DNA from: Acidaminococcaceae bacterium
GTDB lineage: Bacteria > Bacillota > Negativicutes > Acidaminococcales > Acidaminococcaceae
DNA: 6,098 nucleotides
Reading direction: 5' to 3'
NCBI GenBank assembly: GCA_003512125.1
Contig: DOSQ01000130.1
Location: forward strand, 1 to 6,098
Part shown: positions 1 through 5,170 of the stretch, piece by piece
Layout of the letters: every line of letters begins with the position of its first letter
Position numbering within the stretch: the first letter of the stretch is position 1
Notes under the pieces: generated by a model
The model's input: the letters and a program-made list of their open reading frames with translations, nothing else
The model's database searches: none
Told to the model about the DNA's origin: nothing
Made by a program: the position numbers and the translations under genes

Positions 1-898
1 TGATTACGGTAGCGCCGGTGAGGATAGCGATATCCTGCAGCATGGCTTTGCGGCGATCGCCGAAGCCGGGAGCCTTAACAGCCACAGCCTTGAAGGTACC
101 GCGCAGTTTGTTGACAACCAGGGTTGCCAGGGCTTCGCCTTCTACATCTTCTGCAATAATCAGGAGTTCACGTCCGGCCTGTACCACTTTTTCCAATACG
201 GGCATGATGTCCTGAATTACATTGATCTTGCGGTCGGTAATGAAGACCAGCGGATTAGTCATAACCGCTTCCATCTTTTCCGCATCGGTAGCCATGTACG
301 GGGAGATGTAACCGCGGTCGAATTGCATGCCTTCCACAGTTTCCAGATGGGTTTCCATGGTCTTGGATTCTTCTACGGTGATAACGCCGTCGTCGCCGAC
401 TTTTTCCATTGCGTCAGCAATCAGGCCGCCGATTTCTTCATCTCCTGCAGAGATGGAAGCAACCTGAGCCTTGGCAGCTTTGGTAACAACCTTCTTGGAG
501 GATTTTTTCAACGCTTCAACCACTGCGTCAACCGCAGTTTTGATACCTTTTTTCAGGATCATGGGGTTAGCGCCTGCTACTACGTTTTTCATGCCTTCCC
601 GGATCATGGCCTGAGCCAGCAGGGTTGCAGTGGTGGTGCCGTCGCCGGCTACATCGTTGGTCTTGGTAGCAACTTCTTTTACCAGCTGGGCGCCCATGTT
701 TTCAAAGGGGTCTTCCAGTTCAATGTCGCGGGCGATGGTCACGCCGTCATTGATGATGGAAGGGGAACCGAATTTCTTTTCCAGTACTACATTGCGGCCT
801 TTCGGTCCCAGGGTAACTTTTACAGCATCAGCCAATGCGTCAACGCCGCGTTCCAGGCTGCGGCGGGCTTCTTCGTTAAACAGAATCTGTTTTGCCAT
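1..898 (-). CDS. groL: Chaperonin GroEL (Cpn60), N-terminal part; C-terminus cut by window edge
   Basis: This is the 60-kDa subunit of the cytosolic GroEL/GroES folding chamber, which refolds proteins in cycles driven by ATP. The visible 299 codons are the N-terminal equatorial and intermediate domains and most of the apical domain; the family is about 540 residues, so roughly 45% is missing beyond base 1. The start reads MAKQILFNEEAR, as expected for the family. Nucleotide-binding motifs are intact: GPKGRNVV at residues 31-38 and GDGTTTA at 85-91, whose Asp86 matches the ATP-hydrolysis Asp of the family. The segment APGFGDRRKAML near the end is also typical of GroEL. An AGGAG site at 908-912 lies 9 nt before the ATG at 896-898. 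It follows groES after 96 bp without a visible promoter, so it should be made from the same CIRCE-controlled transcript. Identification is certain from sequence identity; the only uncertainty is the unseen end. Confidence 0.98.
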   Translation of the reverse strand, partial: MAKQILFNEEARRSLERGVDALADAVKVTLGPKGRNVVLEKKFGSPSIINDGVTIARDIELEDPFENMGAQLVKEVATKTNDVAGDGTTTATLLAQAMIREGMKNVVAGANPMILKKGIKTAVDAVVEALKKSSKKVVTKAAKAQVASISAGDEEIGGLIADAMEKVGDDGVITVEESKTMETHLETVEGMQFDRGYISPYMATDAEKMEAVMTNPLVFITDRKINVIQDIMPVLEKVVQAGRELLIIAEDVEGEALATLVVNKLRGTFKAVAVKAPGFGDRRKAMLQDIAILTGATVI

Positions 899-994
899 AT
901 TGATTATCTCCTTTGTAATTGATTTCATTCATATTTTTTCGCGAAGCATTCCTGCGGAAGTTTCACAAACGGTTTATAGCCTTCTTACCAAAAA

Positions 995-1300
995 TTACTT
1001 TTTCTTCTTGGTATCCGGTTCCACAACAGCCAGAATGTCCCGTTCTGCCAGGATCAGCAGTTCTTCGCCTTCATATTTAATCTGGGTACCGCAATATTTT
1101 GCGAAAATAACAGAGTCCCCTACTTTTACATCAACAGGAAAACGCTTTCCTTCCACGATTGCGCCATTACCGACAGCCAGCACAACACCCTGCATGGGTT
1201 TTTCCTTGGATGCTGTATCCGGAATGAAAATACCGCTCTTGGTCTTTTCTTCCACTGCATCAGCTTTTACAACAACATTTGCGCCTAACGGTCTTAACAT
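995..1300 (-). CDS. groS: Co-chaperonin GroES (Cpn10)
   Basis: GroES is the 10-kDa heptameric lid that caps the GroEL chamber in the cytosol. The 101-residue product starts MLRPLGANVVVKADAVEEKT, has the flexible mobile loop around residues 17-34 with the GroEL-contacting hydrophobic tripeptide in GIFIP (23-27), and the family end motif ERDILAVVE at 86-94. Seven residues then follow (PDTKKKK), a lysine-rich tail where many GroES proteins stop at about 94-97 residues. The ATG at 1298-1300 is preceded by an AAAGGGG ribosome site (1309-1315), a G-rich variant of the consensus with 8 nt spacing. It is the first gene of the groES-groEL operon and has its own promoter and CIRCE operator upstream, so heat-shock control by HrcA is expected. 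Confidence 0.97.
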   Translation of the reverse strand: MLRPLGANVVVKADAVEEKTKSGIFIPDTASKEKPMQGVVLAVGNGAIVEGKRFPVDVKVGDSVIFAKYCGTQIKYEGEELLILAERDILAVVEPDTKKKK

Positions 1301-1324
1301 TACTATGTCCCCTTTCTTATTTGC

Positions 1325-1354
1325 GGAACCGCCGGAGCTGTTTTGTGCGGTTCC
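1325..1354 (-). promoter_or_regulatory. 8-bp hairpin in the groES 5' leader
   Basis: GGAACCGC at 1325-1332 and GCGGTTCC at 1347-1354 are perfect inverted repeats separated by 14 nt. In the groES mRNA this would fold as an 8-bp stem with five GC pairs, ending 9 nt before the AAAGGGG ribosome site. It is separate from CIRCE and has no T-run after it, so it is not a terminator. Function is unknown; a role in mRNA stability or ribosome access is inference only. Confidence 0.5.
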
Positions 1355-1396
1355 AAATCTCTGTGAGAGTTTTAAAACAACATAATTTTAAATCTG

Positions 1397-1423
1397 TTAG
1401 CACTCGAAAAACCGGAGTGCCAA
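1397..1423 (-). promoter_or_regulatory. CIRCE operator (HrcA binding site) of groESL
   Basis: The plus strand reads TTAGCACTC, then 9 nt, then GAGTGCCAA. This matches the CIRCE consensus TTAGCACTC-N9-GAGTGCTAA in 17 of 18 arm positions, with the only change in the second arm (C for T at 1421). CIRCE is bound by the repressor HrcA, which is kept active by GroEL itself. Its upstream edge lies about 13 nt after the -10 box, so it covers the start of the transcript, and it ends 96 nt before the groES ATG. hrcA is not in this window. Confidence 0.96.
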
Positions 1424-1435
1424 CTTCCATATACC

Positions 1436-1463
1436 ATTATAGCCAGATACAAAAAAAATGCAA
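1436..1463 (-). promoter_or_regulatory. Sigma-A-type promoter of groES-groEL
   Basis: On the minus strand a TTGCAT -35 box (1463-1458) is followed by 16 nt and a perfect TATAAT -10 box (1441-1436). The expected start of transcription is near 1429, just before CIRCE, the arrangement known for HrcA-repressed operons. A TTGACT further upstream (1470-1465) is closer to the -35 consensus, but its 23-nt spacing is too long. Confidence 0.8.
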
Positions 1464-1515
1464 TAGTCAAAATGACAAATTTCACAGATTTTACATTTTT
1501 TTCATAGTTTTTCGG

Positions 1516-1565
1516 AAAATCACGTCCTGTTTTTCAAAAAATCACCCTGAAAATGAAAAAATCAC
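1516..1565. repeat. Three short direct repeats AAAATCAC downstream of tsaD
   Basis: AAAATCAC occurs at 1516-1523, 1538-1545 and 1558-1565, with starts 22 and 20 bp apart; on the minus strand each reads GTGATTTT. The last copy is part of the tsaD terminator arm. The two others lie just beyond it in the direction of transcription and each provides another GTGATTTT arm with a T-run. The region is AT-rich, so chance or decay of a duplicated terminator arm is possible. Confidence 0.5.
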
Positions 1566-1596
1566 AGGTGTTTTTCTCATTTTTACCTGTGATTTT
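1556..1596 (-). terminator. Rho-independent terminator after tsaD
   Basis: A perfect 12-bp inverted repeat (1558-1569 with 1585-1596; core ATCACAGGT/ACCTGTGAT) encloses a 15-nt loop. On the minus strand the stem runs straight into six T (1561-1556), followed by CATTTTC. It lies about 50 bp after the tsaD stop and upstream of the groES promoter, so it should separate the t6A operon from groESL. The stem is AT-rich at its base, which lowers its strength somewhat. Confidence 0.85.
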
Positions 1597-1646
1597 ATGA
1601 AAATCGCAATTTTGTTCTTTTTCTGTTTTGACTTTTTGACTTAATT

Positions 1647-2681
1647 CTATTCCCTGCTGCTTTTATATCCCAGCTTCAGCGCCGGCACCGCGTTCAGGTC
1701 CCAGGGGCTGATGACGCCGGCCTGATACATATAATACCCGCGGCAGGCGATCATTACCGCATTATCGGTACACAGAATTTTAGTAGGATGTACCAGCCTG
1801 GCTCCTGCTTTTTCCGCCGCCGCCGCCAGTTTGTGCTGCAGGGTTTTATTGGCGGACACACCGCCTGCCAACACAATTTCTTTTAAACCGGTGGCTTTGA
1901 TGGCAAGCACACTTTTTTGCACCAGCACGTCTGTCACCGCTTCCTGAAAGGAAGCCGCCACGTCCGCTTTGTTCACCGGTCGCCGTGCCTGCTCTTCATT
2001 GTGCAGGTAATTAATGACGGCGGATTTCATGCCGCTGAAGCTGAATTGGAACGGATCGTCCAACATGGCCCGGGGAAAAGCAATCGCCTGAGGATTCCCT
2101 TCCAGGGCCAGCCTTTCTATCTCCGGTCCTCCGGGATAGGGCAATCCCATCACCCTGGCAATCTTATCAAAGGCTTCCCCTGCCGCGTCGTCCCGGGTCT
2201 GCCCCAGCATCTCAAAGCTGTTGTAATCTGTTACCTTCAGCAATGCGGTATGTCCACCGGACACCACCAGCGCCAGGAAAGGCGGTTCCAGGTTTTTGTC
2301 ATTTATAAAGTTGGCAAATACGTGACCTTCCAGATGGTTAACGCCCAGTAACGGTTTACCCGTTGCCCAGGCCAGCGCTTTTGCCGCAGAAAGACCAACC
2401 AGCAACGCGCCTACCAGTCCGGGCCCGTAGGTCACGGCTACCGCATCGATCTGCTCCAGCGACACCTGCGCATCTTCCAGCGCCGCATCAATGACCGGCA
2501 AAATGTGTTCAATATGTTTGCGGGACGCAATCTCCGGCACCACGCCGCCGTATCTTCTATGAATTGCAATCTGGGAAGAAATAATGTTGCTCAGCACGTC
2601 CCGTCCGTTCTTCACTACGGACGCCGCCGTTTCGTCACAGCTGCTTTCAATTCCCAAAACGTAAATATCTTTCCGTTCCAT
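1647..2681 (-). CDS. tsaD: tRNA N6-adenosine threonylcarbamoyltransferase TsaD
   Basis: TsaD transfers the threonylcarbamoyl group from threonylcarbamoyl-AMP to A37 of tRNAs that read ANN codons, working in the cytosol with TsaB and TsaE. The 344 residues match the usual length (about 335-345) and show the Kae1/Qri7 ASKHA signatures: GIESSCDETA at 10-19, the metal-binding NHLEGH at 115-120 (His116, His120), SGGHT at 141-145, TRDDAAGEAFDK at 162-173, FSFSGMKSA at 213-221, LAGGVSANK at 271-279 and CTDNAVMIA at 304-312 with the third metal ligand Asp306. No key residue is missing. The ATG at 2679-2681 has an AGGG ribosome site at 2690-2693 with 8 nt spacing. It is the last gene of the tsaE-tsaB-rimI-tsaD cluster, 66 bp after rimI, and is followed by a terminator. 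The old names gcp and ygjD refer to this family, once wrongly described as a glycoprotease. Confidence 0.98.
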   Translation of the reverse strand: MERKDIYVLGIESSCDETAASVVKNGRDVLSNIISSQIAIHRRYGGVVPEIASRKHIEHILPVIDAALEDAQVSLEQIDAVAVTYGPGLVGALLVGLSAAKALAWATGKPLLGVNHLEGHVFANFINDKNLEPPFLALVVSGGHTALLKVTDYNSFEMLGQTRDDAAGEAFDKIARVMGLPYPGGPEIERLALEGNPQAIAFPRAMLDDPFQFSFSGMKSAVINYLHNEEQARRPVNKADVAASFQEAVTDVLVQKSVLAIKATGLKEIVLAGGVSANKTLQHKLAAAAEKAGARLVHPTKILCTDNAVMIACRGYYMYQAGVISPWDLNAVPALKLGYKSSRE

Positions 2682-2747
2682 TCCTGTTTCCCTGAATTAT
2701 ACTGTACTTCCTAAAAATAATATCATGTCAGCCTGCAATTCCGGCAA

Positions 2748-3221
2748 TCAGCTTTTCCCAAAATCATGCATCCACATGATGACCGCACCTTCGTGATTAT
2801 CTTCGTAATAATCGGGGCGAACACCTTCGGATACAAACCCGCAGCGTTCATATACCGTCCGGGCCGCCCGGTTACTCTCCCGCACTTCCAGCGTCGCAGA
2901 CTCTGCTCCGGCATCCCGGGCTTCTTGAAGCAACGCTTTTGTTAGCGCAAGGCCCAGGCCACGGTTGCGCAGTTCTTTTCGTACAGCCACCCGCATGACC
3001 TGCGCTTCCCCGGCAACAACCCAGATGCCGGCATAACCGACAATATCCCCCGCGACTTCTTCCACAATCCAGACAGCAATTGAATTATGTAATTCCCGCA
3101 GCCATGTTTCCCGGCTCCAGGGATCAAAGAAAGCTTCCCTGTCCAGTTCCATGACGGCCGGCAGATCCGGTTCTTCACAGAATCGGACACGAATCATGCT
3201 TTCGGGTGTCTTTTCTCCCAT
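2748..3221 (-). CDS. rimI: Ribosomal-protein-alanine N-acetyltransferase RimI (GNAT family)
   Basis: RimI acetylates protein N-termini with acetyl-CoA; the classic substrate is the N-terminal alanine of ribosomal protein S18. The 157-residue product is a single GNAT domain: beta-strand VMRVAV at 75-80, the acetyl-CoA pyrophosphate loop RNRGLG at 85-90, and the RimI-type segment ESNRAARTVYERCGF at 115-129, whose Asn117 and Tyr124 fit the conserved Asn and the proton-donating Tyr by pattern. VRPDYYEDNHEGAVIMW at 134-150 is the typical C-terminal stretch. I chose the ATG at 3219-3221, which overlaps the end of tsaB by 28 nt, because GGAGG (3226-3230) precedes it; the spacing of only 4 nt is short. 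An ATG at 3195-3197 would give 149 residues, nearer the family norm, and an ATGA overlap with the tsaB stop, but it lacks a well-placed ribosome site. The gene sits between tsaB and tsaD, a common Firmicute order. Substrate in this organism is not shown. Confidence 0.93.
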   Translation of the reverse strand: MGEKTPESMIRVRFCEEPDLPAVMELDREAFFDPWSRETWLRELHNSIAVWIVEEVAGDIVGYAGIWVVAGEAQVMRVAVRKELRNRGLGLALTKALLQEARDAGAESATLEVRESNRAARTVYERCGFVSEGVRPDYYEDNHEGAVIMWMHDFGKS

Positions 3222-3886
3222 AGTTCCTCCGCTTCCGATTTACGGATGTAGTACGGGCGCAGCGTAAAAATATCTTTCCCTGTCAGCGCTTCCTGCCCCT
3301 CCGCTGCCAATGCTACGGAAGATGCTTTCGGCATGCGCACCTGTTCCGGCGCAATTGCAATTCCGGAAGGCAGTTCCTGCTTCAGCAGTTTTCCGCATTC
3401 ACCCATGATCAGTACCGGTTTTCCCAGTGCCTGCAACTGCTGCACCAAAGTTTTCCCGTCTGCCATCTCCACCGGCTGCAGTTCCTGTACCTCGCCTTTT
3501 TCCCAGATATAGAACGCGGTATAATAATTTCCCTTCTGGGCATCCAGCACCGGAGCCAGCACAACGCCGTCCACCGGAATGTTATAGGCCATAGCCTGCA
3601 GTGTATTGACACCACAGATACCGCATCCCCAGGCATAAGCCATTGCTTCCGCCGCTGCAAGTCCGATCCGCAGCCCCGTAAATGATCCGGGGCCCATACT
3701 GACAGCGATTCGTTCTATCTCTTCTTTTTTTATTCCCGTACGGTCAAACATCTGATCCAGCTGAGGCATCAGTCCTTCCGAATGCGTCAACCCGACAGAA
3801 ATATCATATTCTGCCAGCACGTTTCCATCCCGCACCAGCCCTACCGTACATACGCCCGTCGCCGTATCAAGCGCCAGCGTTAACAT
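3194..3886 (-). CDS. tsaB: tRNA t6A biosynthesis protein TsaB
   Basis: TsaB is the catalytically inactive TsaD homologue that pairs with TsaD and holds it in active form for tRNA t6A37 synthesis. The 230-residue product has the expected ASKHA features: LALDTAT at 4-10, HSEGLMP at 35-41, GPGSFTGLRIG at 65-75, LDAQKGNYYTAFY at 114-126 (family: LDARR.EVY) and the family's C-terminal RPYYIRKSEAE at 210-220. Length is normal (about 220-240). It lacks the NHxxxH metal site seen in TsaD, as expected for TsaB. The ATG at 3884-3886 lies inside the tsaE end (20-nt overlap) and has an AAGGAA site 9-10 nt upstream, which suggests translational coupling. Its older name is yeaZ. Confidence 0.96.
   Translation of the reverse strand: MLTLALDTATGVCTVGLVRDGNVLAEYDISVGLTHSEGLMPQLDQMFDRTGIKKEEIERIAVSMGPGSFTGLRIGLAAAEAMAYAWGCGICGVNTLQAMAYNIPVDGVVLAPVLDAQKGNYYTAFYIWEKGEVQELQPVEMADGKTLVQQLQALGKPVLIMGECGKLLKQELPSGIAIAPEQVRMPKASSVALAAEGQEALTGKDIFTLRPYYIRKSEAEELWEKRHPKA
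3226..3230 (-). promoter_or_regulatory. Ribosome binding site of rimI, inside tsaB
   Basis: GGAGG on the minus strand, 4 nt before the ATG at 3219-3221. It is the best ribosome site near either candidate rimI start and is why the longer start is preferred. It lies within the tsaB reading frame. Confidence 0.6.
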
Positions 3887-4466
3887 GCCGCAACACTTCC
3901 TTGCTTATCGCTTCATACCGGAGACCGAAGGGGATCAGTTCCACCACACGCCCTCCCGGTACAATTGACAGATTCACTTGCATATATTCCGGGGGCAGTT
4001 CTGATTGGAACAGATCCCCCCACTCTATTAAAGATACTCCTTCGCCGCCTACATACTCATAAAAGCCGATATCCGCCAGTTCTTCCGGGGAATCCAGCCT
4101 GTACAAATCGAAGTGCCGCACCTCCATAAGCTTCCCGTTATAGATGTTCATCAGGGCAAAAGTAGGACTCACAACATCCTCATCCTCCACGCCCACCGCC
4201 TGGCAGACACCTTTGCTCATAAGCGTCTTGCCGGCGCCCAGATCGCCGCTGAGACAGTACACATCCCCATCGGCAGCCAGCATTCCGAGAAGCCTGCCAA
4301 ATTTTTCCGTAGCCTTCTCATCTGCCAGAAAGAAACTTGTTCCGGGGCCGTCCGATTCCTTCCTCCATGTAATACCGGTCAGGCCCGGCAGGGGTTCAGG
4401 CACAGGTCCGGCGCCGTCAGAACTATTATCCGTCTGATGCTTTTTCTTATGCGAGTGGGTATCCAT
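3867..4466 (-). CDS. tsaE: tRNA t6A biosynthesis ATPase TsaE, with N-terminal extension
   Basis: TsaE is the P-loop ATPase that acts with the TsaB-TsaD dimer in multiple-turnover t6A37 synthesis. The catalytic domain covers about residues 44-199: Walker A GDLGAGKT at 74-81 (Lys80, Thr81), the SPTF motif at 100-103 in VVSPTFALMNIY, HFDLYRL at 118-124 with the Walker-B-like Asp120, and IEWGD at 147-151. The family is usually about 140-160 residues; here 199, because roughly 43 residues precede the domain. That extension is hydrophilic: His/Lys-rich at 2-10 (DTHSHKKKH), then acidic and Pro/Gly-rich. The start is supported by AGGAG at 4479-4483, 12 nt upstream, a slightly long spacing. It opens the tsaE-tsaB-rimI-tsaD cluster and overlaps tsaB by 20 nt. 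I see no promoter of its own in the 64-bp gap upstream. Its older name is yjeE. Confidence 0.95.
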   Translation of the reverse strand: MDTHSHKKKHQTDNSSDGAGPVPEPLPGLTGITWRKESDGPGTSFFLADEKATEKFGRLLGMLAADGDVYCLSGDLGAGKTLMSKGVCQAVGVEDEDVVSPTFALMNIYNGKLMEVRHFDLYRLDSPEELADIGFYEYVGGEGVSLIEWGDLFQSELPPEYMQVNLSIVPGGRVVELIPFGLRYEAISKEVLRHVNAGA

Positions 4467-4478
4467 AAAACTTATTAT

Positions 4479-4483
4479 CTCCT
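4479..4483 (-). promoter_or_regulatory. Ribosome binding site of tsaE
   Basis: AGGAG (within AAAAGGAG, 4486-4479) stands 12 nt before the ATG at 4464-4466. The strong match supports the long tsaE start and therefore the N-terminal extension, although the spacing exceeds the usual 5-9 nt. Confidence 0.65.
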
Positions 4484-4498
4484 TTTCACTTACAAAAT

Positions 4499-4526
4499 TT
4501 CAGCGCAGCAGAAATACTGCGCTGAA
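4499..4526 (-). terminator. Hairpin between the GerMN lipoprotein gene and tsaE; weak terminator or attenuator
   Basis: A perfect 10-bp inverted repeat (4499-4508 with 4517-4526; TTCAGCGCAG/CTGCGCTGAA) has an 8-nt loop. On the minus strand the stem is followed by ATTTTGTAAG, a short and interrupted T-run. It starts 4 bp after the lipoprotein stop codon. The stem is stable, but the poor T-run suggests incomplete termination, which would let transcription continue into tsaE. Confidence 0.6.
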
Positions 4527-4530
4527 CAAA

Positions 4531-5151
4531 TCACTTTTTATCTTTTTCTGTACTATCCGCTTTCGTTTCCCCGCCCGGTTTTTTCAGCACATCCGGGTTC
4601 CTCGTCAGCGGATCTAACAGGTCCATATGCCCGCTGATGGTGTCAATCTCTTTTCCTTCTACCAGAAACTTCACTTTTTTAATTTCAGGGAACTCAGTCA
4701 GTGTGCAGACAACTGCATTTACCATCATCCGCTCTGTATAGGAGCCCTGCCCCCGGGAAGCAAAATTCTGGTTAAAATCAGCCGTTGCCGTATCCCCTTT
4801 GACTTTCACGCTGCGCACATCGGTTCCCGGTGGGAACAGGTTGGTTAGCTGTTTGGAGACCGGATCCGTATGGATTAATGCATCCAGCGCAGCCTCTTCA
4901 CGGGTCTTCTTTCCGGCAGCATACCGTACTTTTTCCGGAATCAGGATTTCTTCCCCGTTCTTCTGTACGCGATATACCACAAACTCCTTGGTCAGAGGAT
5001 TCGGATCTTTCACAACCGTCGTAATGGGATCCTTTTGACCGGTAACGTCTTTTACCTCGCCTTTTTTCCCTGTAATCTTTTCTGTCGGTTCACAGCCCGC
5101 CAGCGTCAGCAGCAGGACAAACATCAGCAACATGCTTATTTTTTTCAACAT
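4531..5151 (-). CDS. GerMN-domain lipoprotein
   Basis: This 206-residue product is predicted to be exported and lipid-anchored. MLKK is followed by a hydrophobic segment and a lipobox LAGC ending at Cys20, so the mature protein would start at Cys20. After a charged linker (21-55) comes a GerMN domain at about 56-183, recognised by EFVVYRVQ, TREEAALDALI, the FPPGT motif at 106-110, the ADFNQNF strand at 124-130, and VVCTLTEFPEIKKVKFLVEGK at 147-167. The last 23 residues are a charged, probably disordered tail. The domain is named after Bacillus subtilis GerM, a sporulation and germination protein, but it also occurs in bacteria that do not sporulate, so a sporulation role is not shown. The start was set at the ATG 5149-5151 because AGGAGG (5161-5166) lies 9 nt upstream and a proper signal peptide begins there; an in-frame ATG at 5190 lies inside the amidase gene. 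Likely operon partner of the amidase 19 bp upstream. Confidence 0.88.
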   Translation of the reverse strand: MLKKISMLLMFVLLLTLAGCEPTEKITGKKGEVKDVTGQKDPITTVVKDPNPLTKEFVVYRVQKNGEEILIPEKVRYAAGKKTREEAALDALIHTDPVSKQLTNLFPPGTDVRSVKVKGDTATADFNQNFASRGQGSYTERMMVNAVVCTLTEFPEIKKVKFLVEGKEIDTISGHMDLLDPLTRNPDVLKKPGGETKADSTEKDKK

Positions 5152-5160
5152 GGTTACGCG

Positions 5161-5166
5161 CCTCCT
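5161..5166 (-). promoter_or_regulatory. Ribosome binding site of the GerMN lipoprotein gene
   Basis: A full AGGAGG on the minus strand, 9 nt before the ATG at 5149-5151 and in the 19-bp gap after the amidase stop. It decides the lipoprotein start against the longer frame beginning at 5190. Confidence 0.85.
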
Positions 5167-5170
5167 GTCC

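Noticed and set aside
938..959. Palindrome TTCGCGAA and small inverted repeat TTCC-TGC-GGAA between groES and groEL
   Set aside because: Stems of 4 bp without a T-run; too short to call a terminator, processing site or operator.
323..1385. Long open frames on the plus strand opposite groEL and groES (199 and 251 codons)
   Set aside because: They lie antisense to two certain, highly conserved genes, have no recognisable domain, and arise from the strong codon bias of groESL. The second also runs through CIRCE's neighbourhood and the groES leader.
1279..1644. Plus-strand open frame of 121 codons in the tsaD-groES gap
   Set aside because: It covers CIRCE, the groES promoter and the tsaD terminator; its Phe/Lys-rich composition just reflects the AT-rich spacer.
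2689..2701. Perfect TATAAT on the minus strand (2701-2696) as a promoter for tsaD
   Set aside because: Transcription would start about at the ribosome site (2690-2693), leaving no usable leader, and there is no -35 box at 16-18 nt.
4113..4637. Plus-strand open frame of 174 codons opposite tsaE
   Set aside because: It is antisense to tsaE and reads through the intergenic hairpin and into the lipoprotein gene; no domain or ribosome site supports it.
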